The position numbers and the translations under genes are program-made. Below are positions 31,968 to 40,422 of a stretch of DNA of 52,724 nt, piece after piece. Position 1 is the stretch's first letter. Each line of letters starts with the position of its first letter. The notes beneath the pieces are model-generated. The model was not told the origin of the DNA. It did not search any database and saw nothing but the letters and a program-made list of their open reading frames with translations. The stretch comes from Deltaproteobacteria bacterium (GTDB lineage Bacteria > Myxococcota_A > UBA9160 > UBA6930), in contig JAJDAQ010000032.1 in the NCBI GenBank assembly GCA_029261815.1, positions 1 through 52,724 of the forward strand, in the 5' to 3' direction.

Positions 31968-32890
31968 CGCAGCATGCCCGCCGTCTGCTTCTGCTGAGCC
32001 GCGGTCAGCGTCGAGCCATCGGGGGACCAGCCGGGCGGGCGAATCACGTAGTTCAGTCGGTCTCGCCAGCTTGCGGCTCCGCGGACGTCGCGCGCCAGGC
32101 CGACAAACTCGCCGAAATGGACGTCCCAGAAGCTTCCGGTGTCGACTTCCCGGGTGATGCCGTATTCGACGGGTTCGTCGTCTCGGAGCGCCTGGCGGGT
32201 TCCGAAGAAGACATCCCAGAGCAGCGTGATCGAGTTGTAGTTGGTGTCGAGGTAGCGCGGGTTTCGTGCGTGGTGCACCCGATGGTGCGCCGGTGTCTGG
32301 AGTATCCGCTCCAGCGGGCCGTAACGTCCATTCCGGACGGCCGCATCGCTGATGTGCAGGAAGCTTCCCCAGAACGTATCGATCAAGTTCATTCCCACGC
32401 ATAGCATCGGGTGCACGCCGAAGAGCGCAGGGATGAAGCCCAGGAAGAGCGGGAAGTAGACGACTGATTCGAGGCAATGGTGGTTGAAGCCGACGAGCAT
32501 GTGGATCGAGCCCGGCGCATGGTGGGGCGAGTGGATGCACCAGAGAAGCCGCACCTTGTGCGCGGCCCAATGCTGGACCCAGTACCAGAACTCGTAGACC
32601 ACCCACGCGTAGAGCCACCACGGAGGCTCGAGGCTGGCTTCGATCGGGGACAGGGATGCGCCTGCGGCCGCCGCAATGGCTACCGACAGGACGCCGACTG
32701 CGCGTGCGACGAGGGCGGCCAGCGCGCCGCCCGACAGGACTCCCAGCATCGACATGCGGGCTTCCCGTAGACGGAGCTTCCTCCAGCGGAAATGGAGTGC
32801 GATCAACTCGATCACCGCGTAGAGGAGCAGCGCGCCCAGGAGCGGCCCTCCAACGGCATTGATGCGCATCTCCAGAAGGGCCGGATCCAT
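31964..32890 (-). CDS. Sterol desaturase / fatty-acid hydroxylase family protein
   Basis: 308 residues. Integral membrane non-heme diiron oxygenase with the eight-histidine set: EFWYWVQHWAAH (first HxxxH-type), HSPHHAPG, NHHCLESV, and QTPAHHRVHHA. Several hydrophobic segments flank them (near residues 15-35, 50-80, 118-135 and 150-175). Family members hydroxylate or desaturate sterols, carotenoids or fatty acids using O2. It diverges from a carotenoid oxygenase gene with 131 bases between the starts, so a lipid or terpenoid substrate common to both is possible, though unproven. Its end overlaps the stop of the small membrane protein gene by 4 bases. Confidence 0.92.
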   Translation of the reverse strand: MDPALLEMRINAVGGPLLGALLLYAVIELIALHFRWRKLRLREARMSMLGVLSGGALAALVARAVGVLSVAIAAAAGASLSPIEASLEPPWWLYAWVVYEFWYWVQHWAAHKVRLLWCIHSPHHAPGSIHMLVGFNHHCLESVVYFPLFLGFIPALFGVHPMLCVGMNLIDTFWGSFLHISDAAVRNGRYGPLERILQTPAHHRVHHARNPRYLDTNYNSITLLWDVFFGTRQALRDDEPVEYGITREVDTGSFWDVHFGEFVGLARDVRGAASWRDRLNYVIRPPGWSPDGSTLTAAQQKQTAGMLR

Positions 32891-32907
32891 CGCATGACGC
32901 TAGCCCG

Positions 32908-32969
32908 GAACGTCTCGCCTCGAACGTCTCGGAGGCGGCCGCAACGGTACCGTCGTGGGAAAGCCCACG
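32908..32969. repeat. 10-bp direct repeat and hairpin in a divergent promoter
   Basis: The sequence GAACGTCTCG occurs twice, at 32908-32917 and 32922-32931, with a 14-base offset. It is followed by a 6-bp hairpin (CGTGGG at 32954-32959, loop AAAG, CCCACG at 32964-32969). They lie between the sterol-desaturase-family gene and the carotenoid oxygenase gene. Direct repeats at that offset suit a regulator that binds as a tandem dimer, but no promoter box is evident. Confidence 0.5.
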
Positions 32970-33021
32970 TCCGAACGCGCTACAGAAGCGGTACGCTAAC
33001 GGCCCACCCAAGGAGACTTCG

Positions 33022-34365
33022 ATGGCCACCGCGACCACGACCCCCGAGCCCTGGTTCCTGAGCGGCAACTATGCGCCGGTACCGGACGAGCTGACCGAGA
33101 CCGATCTCGAAGTGACGGGCGAAGTGCCGCCGGAACTCTCGGGCGTCTACATCCGGAACACGCCGAATCCCAAGGATGGGAAGGGCGACCACTGGTTCTT
33201 CGGTGACGGCATGGTGCACGGCGTCCGGCTCGAGGGCGGCAAGGCCGCGTGGTACCGCAATCGTTGGGTTCAAACGACCAAGCTCGAACGCGGGCTCGGC
33301 GCGATGGACCCGGAAGCCATGATGGACCGGACCGCGAGCGCTGCGAACACGCACGTGATCGGCCACGCCGGAAAGATCCTGACGCTCGAAGAGGGCAGCT
33401 TTCCGTATGAGATCTCGGGCGAACTCGAGACGAAAGGGTGTCTCGACTACGGGGGCAAGCTCCAGACCGCCTTTACCGCGCATCCGAAGCTCTGCCACGA
33501 AACGCAGGAGCTTCATTTCTTCGGCTACGGCCAACTGCCGCCGTACCTGACGTATCACGTGCTCGACGCAAGCGGCGACCTGGTGCACAGCGCCGAGATC
33601 ACGGTCCCGGGCCCGACGATGATGCATGACTTCATGATCACGCGGGACCACGCGATCTTCATGGATCTCCCGGTGACGTTCGATCTGGAGAAGGCCATGA
33701 AGGGCGACATTCCGATCGGCTGGGACGAGTCCTATGGCGCGCGGATCGGCATCATGCCGCGCTTCGGAACCAACGATGACATTCGCTGGTTCGAGGTCGA
33801 TCCCTGCTACGTCTTTCATCCCCTGAATGCCTATTTCGACGGCTCGAAGGTGGTCTGCGATGTGGGGCACCACGAGTACATGTGGCGGGACTCGATGGAC
33901 GACTTCGCGCCGTCCTACATGCACCGCTGGGAGTTCGACCTGGAGAGTGGCGCGGTGGGTTCGAATCGCCTCGACGACGTCTCACACGGCTTCCCGCGCG
34001 TCGACGAGCGCGTGATCGGGCTGAAGCATCGCTACGGATGGGCCGTCGGCTCGCGTCCCGATGGGAGTGAGCGCGAGGGGATGGACGCGGCCTCCGTCGT
34101 CATGCGGTACGACATGCAGACGGGCGGTTCGACCTACCATGACTTTGGTCCCACGGCCCAGGCAGGCGAGTTCGTCTTCGTACCGCGTTCCGACGCGGCG
34201 GCGGAGGATGACGGCTACGCCATGGGCTACGTCTACGAGCAGTCCACGGACTCGAGCACGCTCGTGATTCTCGACGGTGCCAACCCGTCCGATACACCGG
34301 TGGCGACCGTGAAGATGCCGCGGCGCGTGCCGCACGGGTTCCACGGAAGCTGGATCGGGGACTGA
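33022..34365 (+). CDS. Carotenoid oxygenase (RPE65/CCD family)
   Basis: 447 residues, seven-bladed beta-propeller iron dioxygenase. The four iron-ligand histidines are visible: H154 (TAHPK), H202 (MMHDF), H266 (YVFHPLNAY) and H438 (RRVPHGFHG). The family opening PPELSGVYIRNTPNP, then HWFFGDGMVHGVRL, is clear, as is the AAAEDDGYAMGYVYE-type late blade. It cleaves a conjugated double bond in apocarotenoids, lignostilbenes or similar compounds. An AAGGAG 7 bases before ATG fixes the start. It diverges from a sterol-desaturase-family gene. No carotenoid synthesis genes are in the window. Confidence 0.93.
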   Translation: MATATTTPEPWFLSGNYAPVPDELTETDLEVTGEVPPELSGVYIRNTPNPKDGKGDHWFFGDGMVHGVRLEGGKAAWYRNRWVQTTKLERGLGAMDPEAMMDRTASAANTHVIGHAGKILTLEEGSFPYEISGELETKGCLDYGGKLQTAFTAHPKLCHETQELHFFGYGQLPPYLTYHVLDASGDLVHSAEITVPGPTMMHDFMITRDHAIFMDLPVTFDLEKAMKGDIPIGWDESYGARIGIMPRFGTNDDIRWFEVDPCYVFHPLNAYFDGSKVVCDVGHHEYMWRDSMDDFAPSYMHRWEFDLESGAVGSNRLDDVSHGFPRVDERVIGLKHRYGWAVGSRPDGSEREGMDAASVVMRYDMQTGGSTYHDFGPTAQAGEFVFVPRSDAAAEDDGYAMGYVYEQSTDSSTLVILDGANPSDTPVATVKMPRRVPHGFHGSWIGD

Positions 34366-34374
34366 CTCCGGCCG

Positions 34375-34863
34375 TCAGCTCCGAGGATCGATCCGGAAGA
34401 CCCAGAGAAGATCCGGGTCGGCAGTTTCGGCGGTGTCATATTTCTGGGCCACGATCCTGCCGACCTCGGCGTGGATCCCGGGTTCGTCGATCTTGACGAG
34501 TTCGACCGCATAGCGTTTTCCGCCCGTGCGAACGATGGCACGGCCGTCGGCAAGCGCCTCGTGCGGCCACTGCTTCCAGAGCGTGAAGCTCGGTGCGCCG
34601 CACGGGATATAGGCGGCGCCCTCATGCACGACGGCCCAGACCGTGCGCGATCGAATGGGCTCGACCAGCTGGAACTCGATCGTCTCGACATTCTCGAGCG
34701 AGGTCCAATCGAAAGCGGCGGCGGATGCTTCGGTGCCGGTCTGGAACGCACCGCCCGGGAAGAATCCGTTGGGTCCATCACCCGAGCGTGCCTGGAACAC
34801 GACGACGGCGAGAACGAGCAGGAGGGCGAGGACGATGCCGCCGAGGATCTTGAGGACCTTCAT
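34375..34863 (-). CDS. Membrane-anchored periplasmic protein of unknown function
   Basis: 162 residues: a single N-terminal helix (VLKILGGIVLALLLVLAVVVF), then a periplasmic domain of about 135 residues. The C-terminal half (GGKRYAVELVKIDEPGIHAEVGRIVAQKY) resembles the split-barrel core of nitroreductase/deazaflavin-like small proteins, but weakly, so I make no functional call. It has a GGAG 8 bases before the ATG. It diverges from the GntR-trpBA operon; the palindrome at 34945-34968 lies between their starts and could affect both. Confidence 0.68.
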   Translation of the reverse strand: MKVLKILGGIVLALLLVLAVVVFQARSGDGPNGFFPGGAFQTGTEASAAAFDWTSLENVETIEFQLVEPIRSRTVWAVVHEGAAYIPCGAPSFTLWKQWPHEALADGRAIVRTGGKRYAVELVKIDEPGIHAEVGRIVAQKYDTAETADPDLLWVFRIDPRS

Positions 34864-34944
34864 ATGGAACTCCGGGGTGCGTGGGAGCCGGAGAGTCGCC
34901 GACTTCGCGCGGATTCGCTTCAGATTGCTCGAACTGGACCGATA

Positions 34945-34968
34945 ATTAGTATTGACAACTATACCAAT
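34945..34968 (+). promoter_or_regulatory. 24-bp palindrome over a TTGACA element: GntR operator candidate
   Basis: Arms ATTAGTATTG (34945-34954) and CTATACCAAT (34959-34968) are complementary at 8 of 10 positions, with a 4-base centre. A TTGACA (34952-34957) lies inside it; a poor -10 is near 34974. It is 18 bases upstream of the gntR ATG. Position and symmetry suit an autoregulatory GntR/HutC operator, which typically reads GT..T.A.AC. This AT-rich stretch stands out in the GC-rich DNA. Confidence 0.6.
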
Positions 34969-34986
34969 CGAGTCATTCTACCTCTC

Positions 34987-35718
34987 ATGACGTCCTTGAA
35001 CCCGGCCTCCGCCGTTCCGCTCTACGCGCAGATCGCCGACGACCTGCTCGCGCGCATTCGGGCCGGCGAATGGCTGGCGGGCTCGCGGTTGCCATCCGAG
35101 AACGCCCTGGCGAAGCGCTATGGCGTTGGCCGCCCGACGCTACGGCAGGCGACGGAGACGCTGGTACGGCGGCGGATGGTCGAGCGCCGCCGCGGCGCCG
35201 GAACATTCGTTCGGGAAGCTGCGGCCCACGTCGATCTCTTCTCCCTGGGCGGCACGCTCGCATCCTTCTCAGAGCAGGGGATCGCCCTGGAGACCGAATG
35301 GCTGTCGCGCCCCACGTTGGGCGCGGGTCCGGCTGAAGCGGAGACGGCCGCGGGCCGGGACTTCTTCGTCTCGCTTCGGTGTGCCCGGGTCGACCGAGAG
35401 CCGGTGCTGCTCGAGCGGATCTGGATGGATGCGATGCTATTCGCCGATTTCGACCAGTTGCCGCTAGCGGGCGGTTCGCTGTCCGAAGTCGTGCGCACGC
35501 ACTACCGCCGCGAGCCGCAGTCGGCCGATCAGTCTTTTCGCGTCGCAATGTTGAGCCCAGGCGACGCCGCGGCGCTGGATCTCCCGGTCGGCGCGCCGAT
35601 TCTTGAAGTCGACCGAGTGCTGCATTTTCCGACGGCCAGGAACGCCGTCTTCGTCCGGATGAGCTGTCGCACGGACCGCTTCACCTTCTCCCAACACATC
35701 GGAGCCTTCGATGCCTGA
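34987..35718 (+). CDS. GntR/HutC-family regulator with UTRA ligand domain
   Basis: 243 residues. The N-terminal winged helix (VPLYAQIADDLLARIRAGEW, then GSRLPSENALAKRYGVGRPTLRQATETLVRRRMVERRRGAGTFV) is a textbook GntR motif. The C-terminal UTRA ligand-binding domain follows (PILEVDRVLHFPTARNAVFVRMSCRTDRFTF). ATG 34987 follows a promoter-like palindrome; the open frame upstream is non-coding. The stop overlaps trpB by 8 bases, so regulator and structural genes form one transcript, and the regulator probably responds to a pathway metabolite. GntR control of tryptophan synthase genes is unusual. Confidence 0.92.
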   Translation: MTSLNPASAVPLYAQIADDLLARIRAGEWLAGSRLPSENALAKRYGVGRPTLRQATETLVRRRMVERRRGAGTFVREAAAHVDLFSLGGTLASFSEQGIALETEWLSRPTLGAGPAEAETAAGRDFFVSLRCARVDREPVLLERIWMDAMLFADFDQLPLAGGSLSEVVRTHYRREPQSADQSFRVAMLSPGDAAALDLPVGAPILEVDRVLHFPTARNAVFVRMSCRTDRFTFSQHIGAFDA

Positions 35719-36940
35719 GCCCGGTTACTACGGCCGTTTTGGCGGGGCCTTCATCCCCGAGATCCTGGTCGCCACGTTCGATGAACTGCGCGAGGCATTC
35801 GAGTCCGCGCGCAATGATCCGGCGTTCTGGCGCGAGTTCGAAGAGATGATGTCGACGTACTCGTGTCGACCGACTCCGATCACGTTCGCCGAGAACCTCA
35901 CCGCCGATTTCGGCGGTGCGCGGATCTTCGTGAAGCGGGAAGACCTGAATCACACGGGTGCGCACAAGGCCAACAACGTGATGGGCCAGGGGCTCCTGGT
36001 GAAACGCATGGGCAAGACGCGCGTGATCGCGGAGACAGGAGCGGGTCAGCACGGGGTCGCGACGGCCACGATGGCGGCCAAGCTGGGCCTCGAGTGCACC
36101 ATCTACATGGGCGAAGTCGACGTTGCCCGTCAGCGCCCGAACGTCTTCTGGATGGAGCGGCTCGGCGCAACCGTGGTGCCGGTGACCGAGGGAAGCCGCA
36201 CGCTCAAGGACGCTATCAACGAGGCCTTTCGCGACTGGGTCACGAACATGGACGACACGCACTACGCCCTCGGGACCGCGTGTGGGCCACATCCTTTTCC
36301 CGAGATGGTCAGTTACTTCCAGAGCATCGTGGGCCAGGAAGCCCGCGAGCAGATCCAGGCCTCGGCGGGCAAGCTGCCGGATCGGGTCTACGCGTGTGTG
36401 GGGGGTGGATCGAACGCGCTGGGGATCTTCTCGGCTTTTCTCGAGGACGACGGCGTCGAACTGATCGGCGTGGAGGCGGGCGGCCGGGGCGCTGGAATCG
36501 GTCAGCACGCGGCTCGGCTGGGCCTCGATGACGCCACCGTGGGCGTCGCGCAGGGTTACAAGACCTACTTCCTGCAGAATGCCGAGGGCCAGATGCAGGA
36601 GACGCATAGCGTCGCGGCTGGGCTCGACTACGTCGGCGTGTCGCCGATCCTGGCCGACCTCCACGAGAAGGGTCGCGTCCGTTTCGAGTCCGCGACCGAC
36701 ACCGAGGTCGTCGATGCGCTCTCGCTCACGGTTCGAAGGGAGGGATTGATTCCCGCCCTCGAATCGTCCCATGCTTTCGCGCACGCGTTCAAGGAAGCGC
36801 CCCAGATGTCGCCCGATGAGGTGATCTTGATCAACCAGAGCGGTCGCGGAGACAAGGACATCTTCACCGTGGCCGACGCTTTCGACGATCCGAAGTGGAA
36901 GGCATTCATCCAGGAAAAGGCGGAGGCCTACCGTGGCTAG
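35711..36940 (+). CDS. trpB: Tryptophan synthase beta chain
   Basis: 409 residues, PLP enzyme condensing indole with serine. The PLP lysine is K86 in NHTGAHKANN (Ile is usual where Ala stands after AHK); E108 in AETGAGQHG is the catalytic glutamate; the PLP-phosphate loop GGGSNALG is present; SGRGDKD near the C-terminus binds the cofactor. Departures from canonical TrpB include the EAGGRGAGIGQHAARL segment where EAAGHGL...G.HAA is typical. It overlaps gntR by 8 bases and is overlapped 8 bases by trpA. Whether it is the housekeeping copy or a specialised paralogue cannot be told from this window. Confidence 0.94.
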   Translation: MPEPGYYGRFGGAFIPEILVATFDELREAFESARNDPAFWREFEEMMSTYSCRPTPITFAENLTADFGGARIFVKREDLNHTGAHKANNVMGQGLLVKRMGKTRVIAETGAGQHGVATATMAAKLGLECTIYMGEVDVARQRPNVFWMERLGATVVPVTEGSRTLKDAINEAFRDWVTNMDDTHYALGTACGPHPFPEMVSYFQSIVGQEAREQIQASAGKLPDRVYACVGGGSNALGIFSAFLEDDGVELIGVEAGGRGAGIGQHAARLGLDDATVGVAQGYKTYFLQNAEGQMQETHSVAAGLDYVGVSPILADLHEKGRVRFESATDTEVVDALSLTVRREGLIPALESSHAFAHAFKEAPQMSPDEVILINQSGRGDKDIFTVADAFDDPKWKAFIQEKAEAYRG

Positions 36941-37703
36941 TGCATCTCTCGAACAGTACATCCGGGAACGACGTCGGGAGAAGGACATCCTCCTGATGAC
37001 CCACATCGTTCTGGGTTATCCGAGTTTCGAGGCTTCGATCCAGGTGATCGACGCGATGGTCGAGAACGGCGTGGATCTGATCGAGCTGCAGATCCCGTTC
37101 TCGGAACCGATCGCCGACGGCCCGGTGATCCTTCACGCCAACCAGAAAGCCCTCGCTGGAGGCTCCACCGTCGCCCAGTGTTTCGACGTCGCGCGCGCCG
37201 TTTGCGCGAGACATCCGATCCCGATGTTGTTCATGAGCTACTACAACATCCCGTTCATGCACGGGATCGAAGCGTTCGCCAGGGACAGCGCCGATGCCGG
37301 AATCCGCGGAGCGATCATTCCGGACCTCCCGCACGAAGAGGGCGCCGAGATGTTGGAGGCCATGGCCGGACACGATCTCGACCCGATCTTCATCTACTCG
37401 CCGAACACCAGCGATGCGCGAATGTCCGCGATCGCCGAGCGAGGCCGTGGCTTCGTGTACTGCGTTGCGCGAAAGGGTGTCACGGGTGCATCGACCGACT
37501 TTGGGGGTCTGGACGAGTACCTGGGGCGCTGTCGCGCAGCGACATCGCTTCCGCTGGCGCTCGGCTTCGGCGTGTCGAATGCGGACGATGTTGCGGCTCT
37601 CGTTGGCAAGGTCGATATCGCCGTCATCGGTTCCGAGACGATCCGCGTGATCGACGAGCGAGGCGTCGACGCTGTGGGCGAGTTCGTCGCGGGGCTTCGC
37701 TAG
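36933..37703 (+). CDS. trpA: Tryptophan synthase alpha chain
   Basis: 256 residues, TIM barrel that splits indole-3-glycerol phosphate to indole. The catalytic pair E51 and D62 are in DLIELQIPFSEPIADGP, the substrate-phosphate site in GFGVSNADD and VIGSETIRVI, and PDLPHEE is the loop-6 region. GTG 36933 has GGAGG 7 bases upstream, overlapping the end of trpB. The loop after YCVARKGVTGA departs from the usual SRAGVTG, and IPFSEPIADG differs from the common GVPFSDPIADG. The rest is a normal TrpA length, so indole supply to the TrpB partner is the expected role. Confidence 0.93.
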   Translation: MASASLEQYIRERRREKDILLMTHIVLGYPSFEASIQVIDAMVENGVDLIELQIPFSEPIADGPVILHANQKALAGGSTVAQCFDVARAVCARHPIPMLFMSYYNIPFMHGIEAFARDSADAGIRGAIIPDLPHEEGAEMLEAMAGHDLDPIFIYSPNTSDARMSAIAERGRGFVYCVARKGVTGASTDFGGLDEYLGRCRAATSLPLALGFGVSNADDVAALVGKVDIAVIGSETIRVIDERGVDAVGEFVAGLR

Positions 37704-37847
37704 GCCTGCGTTCGCGCCGCTTCTGGGTTGCCGGTCTGTCGCGCATTGCCGTGTCGGAGGTCACGCTCGGTCTGACCGTAGGCGTCGATGAGAAAGGTTC
37801 GAGCCCGTGTTCCGAGGAGGGGAGGGCAGGCTCTGGAGCCCGATCCC

Positions 37848-38180
37848 ATGTCTTCGATCAAACGTCTGATTGCTTCTGCGGCCATGGCCGGGATGTTCGC
37901 TGTCGGCACGTCCGCGGCTGCGGAGCCCGAGTCGCCGGCGATTTCGGCCGATGCCATCGTGGCGGTCCCGACGCGCCTCCTCGAGATCTCCACCCGCGGC
38001 GCGCGTTCGTGGCTGGCGAATCCTGCAGTGATCCCGCTCGAGGCCGCAGCTGAGCGATGGGTCCCCGCCCGCACCCGCTGGCAGCTCCAGGAGCGTCTCC
38101 AGCCGAATACCCGCGCTCCGCAGCTTGCCAGCGATGAGCGCGATCGATCGCTGATGTTGAGCCTCGCACTGGCGTTCTGA
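37848..38180 (+). CDS. Small secreted protein of unknown function
   Basis: 110 residues, ATG at 37848 with GGAG nine bases upstream. A signal peptide is clear (SIKRLIASAAMAGMFAVGTSAAA). The remainder is Arg- and Ala-rich with SRGARSWLANPAVIPLEAAAERWVP-type segments and a C-terminal hydrophobic cluster (LMLSLALAF); no domain is recognised. It could be a small envelope protein. It follows trpA by 144 bases, with no sign of co-transcription. Confidence 0.6.
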   Translation: MSSIKRLIASAAMAGMFAVGTSAAAEPESPAISADAIVAVPTRLLEISTRGARSWLANPAVIPLEAAAERWVPARTRWQLQERLQPNTRAPQLASDERDRSLMLSLALAF

Positions 38181-38302
38181 GCCGCAGGCAAGCGCCGTCG
38201 CTGGAGACCTTCCTCCGGTCGTGCTTTCGCAAGGAGATGGAGCCGCCGCAGTTCGGAGACTACGCGATTTCCGCTTGAACGGCGGAAGCTATTGCAACCG
38301 CG

Positions 38303-38737
38303 TTAGGCGTTGGCGAGTTCCAGGCGAATCTTGAGCGTGAGTACGGCGTTGCCGATTCCGCTCGGCGCTTCGGTCACGCCCACCGAGATCTCCCGCTCCT
38401 CGACCAGGGCGCTCGCGCCCGCGGCCGGGTTCGTCAGGCGGATGTCGACGGCCTTCTCTCCGGTGTCGTTGTGGAGCAGGTCGACCTCGGCCGCAGCGAG
38501 TCGGAGTTCAATCTTGAGGTCGGCGCCGGCGTCCCCGGCGGCGATGACGGCCGCGGCCGGCGGTCCCGGCGGCGTCTGGGTGGTGCCCGAAGTGAGGGTG
38601 TGCTTGGCGACCTCGACCGCGCCTTGGCCTGTCAGGGCACCGCTGTAGACCTTGGCCGAGAGGGTGTACTTCCAGTCGTTGCCGATGTCGCCTTCCTGGT
38701 TCTCGGAAAGGACGGACAATGTGAGCGTGCAGGGCAT
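38303..38737 (-). CDS. Hypothetical protein, beta-rich
   Basis: 144 residues, no signal peptide. Start ATG 38737 has GAGGAA 6 bases upstream, which supports it. Predicted largely beta-strand with alternating segments (LTLSVLSENQEG, YTLSAKVYSG, DLKIELRLAAAEVDLLHND, DIRLTNPAAG, REISVGVTEAP, LTLKIRLEL), suggestive of a single beta-sandwich. No family is recognised and there is no clear operon partner. A weak 6-bp stem (38269-38274 with 38282-38287) lies between its end and the converging small secreted gene. Confidence 0.6.
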   Translation of the reverse strand: MPCTLTLSVLSENQEGDIGNDWKYTLSAKVYSGALTGQGAVEVAKHTLTSGTTQTPPGPPAAAVIAAGDAGADLKIELRLAAAEVDLLHNDTGEKAVDIRLTNPAAGASALVEEREISVGVTEAPSGIGNAVLTLKIRLELANA

Positions 38738-38874
38738 CGAAGTTCCTCGGAAAGTGGAGGCCAGCAGTGTAGGGCGGATGGCCCCCGGTGGTCCATGACT
38801 TCCTGAGCCGCCTCGGCAGGCCCACGGCCCCGGGCGACCTTTCCTATGCTCGGGCGGCCCGCCGGAGGACTCCC

Positions 38875-40377
38875 ATGTCTGCAGCCACCGATCTCGATGC
38901 CACTGTTCAGCGCCACCGGGTCATCGTCCTGGGGGCCGGCATGTCCGGCATCTGTAGCGGCATCCGGCTCCGGCAGAAGGGGATCGACGACTTCGTCATC
39001 CTCGAGAAGGCGGCCAGCGTCGGCGGGACCTGGCGCGAGAACACCTACCCCGGGATCGCGTGCGACGTGCCTTCCCATGTCTACTCGTTCTCGTTCGCGC
39101 TGAATCCCGACTGGTCACACGCGTACTCGGGGGGCGCCGAGATCCGTGATTACTGTGAGCGTTGCGCGCGCGAGTACGGCCTCGGGCCGCACCTTCGCTT
39201 CGGCGAGGAGGTCGAGTCGGTCACGTTCGAGCGCGGTCGCTGGCACGTGAGGACGGCCAGTGGTGGTCGCTATGAAGCCGACGTCGTGGTGAGTGGCCTC
39301 GGCGGCCTGCATCTCCCGAACCGCGCGCAGATCGATGGCCTCGATGCTTTCGAAGGCGAACGTTTTCACACCGCCGAATGGAACCACGCACACGACCTGA
39401 AGGGTCGCCGCGTGGCCATGATCGGAACCGGCGCCAGTGCCGCACAGGTGCTCCCCGAGATCGCGCCCGATGTCGAGCACGTGACGGTCTTCCAGCGCTC
39501 GGCGGCGTGGGTCTTCCCGCGAATGGCGCGCGAGATTCCGGAAGCGCGCCGCGAAGTCTTTCGACGTTCGCCCTGGCGGATGAAGCTCCACCGCTGGTTT
39601 ACATGGTTGTTGATGGACGCGCTGGGCGTGACGTCGCTCCGACGAGGAAGCTGGTTCAACGAACGCATGAAGCGAATCGGGCTCAAGCATCTCGAAACCT
39701 CGGTCCACGACCCCGAGACGCGAGCCAAGCTCACGCCCGACTACACCGCCGGATGCAAGCGGCGCTGTATTTCGGACGACTACCTCGAAACATTCAACCG
39801 CGAGAACGTCGCCCTCATCACTGACGGCATCGCGTCCGTCGAAGCCTCAGGGGTGCGCGACGCGAATGGGACGCTTCACGAGGTCGACACCATTATCGAG
39901 GCCACAGGCTTTCGCCCCTTCGACATCACCGACTACGTCGAGATCGTCGGCCGTGAGGGCCGCAAGCTGCGCGACGTCTGGGCCGATCGCGTCGAGACCT
40001 TCCGGACGATGATGATTCCGGGCTTCCCGAATTTCTTCCTCTTGCTCGGACCCAACAGCGCGACGGGGCACACCTCGGCCCTGATCATGATCGAGTCACA
40101 GGTCGACTACATGATCCAGTGTCTGGAGTGGATGGAGCGCGACGGCATTGCGCAACTCGACCCCGACCCGGATGTGGTCAAGACCTACAACGAGCGCCTC
40201 CAACGCGACATGGCGCCCATGGTCTTCAGCGGTGGTTGCAACTCCTGGTATACCGACGATGACGACGTGAACTTCACGCTCTGGCCCTATTCGGCGATGC
40301 GTTTCTTGTGGGAGCAGGCGCGTCCGCGACCGGCTGAGTTCGTCCAGGTCCGAGCCGCCGATGGAACACAGCGCTAA
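38875..40377 (+). CDS. FAD-dependent monooxygenase, Baeyer-Villiger type
   Basis: 500 residues. The N-terminal FAD motif is GAGMSGICSG; the Baeyer-Villiger fingerprint FxGxxxHxxxW appears as FEGERFHTAEW near residue 163; and the NADPH motif GTGASAA lies near residue 186. EATGFRPFDI is the ATG-type motif late in the chain. Class I Baeyer-Villiger and related flavin monooxygenases insert oxygen into ketones or oxidise heteroatoms using NADPH. ATG 38875 with GGAGG is preferred over GTG 38788. It is the lone gene of its strand here, with a Nudix gene 45 bases on. Substrate is undetermined, but ketosteroid or alkyl-ketone cleavage would suit the setting. Confidence 0.93.
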   Translation: MSAATDLDATVQRHRVIVLGAGMSGICSGIRLRQKGIDDFVILEKAASVGGTWRENTYPGIACDVPSHVYSFSFALNPDWSHAYSGGAEIRDYCERCAREYGLGPHLRFGEEVESVTFERGRWHVRTASGGRYEADVVVSGLGGLHLPNRAQIDGLDAFEGERFHTAEWNHAHDLKGRRVAMIGTGASAAQVLPEIAPDVEHVTVFQRSAAWVFPRMAREIPEARREVFRRSPWRMKLHRWFTWLLMDALGVTSLRRGSWFNERMKRIGLKHLETSVHDPETRAKLTPDYTAGCKRRCISDDYLETFNRENVALITDGIASVEASGVRDANGTLHEVDTIIEATGFRPFDITDYVEIVGREGRKLRDVWADRVETFRTMMIPGFPNFFLLLGPNSATGHTSALIMIESQVDYMIQCLEWMERDGIAQLDPDPDVVKTYNERLQRDMAPMVFSGGCNSWYTDDDDVNFTLWPYSAMRFLWEQARPRPAEFVQVRAADGTQR

Positions 40378-40422
40378 CGCGTCCATTTGCGTTCCCGTGC
40401 CCCGCGTGGATCCTCTGGAACC

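Noticed and set aside
38269..38287. TTCCGC/GCGGAA hairpin between converging genes as a terminator
   Set aside because: The stem is only 6 bp and there is no T-run on either strand; too weak to list as a terminator.
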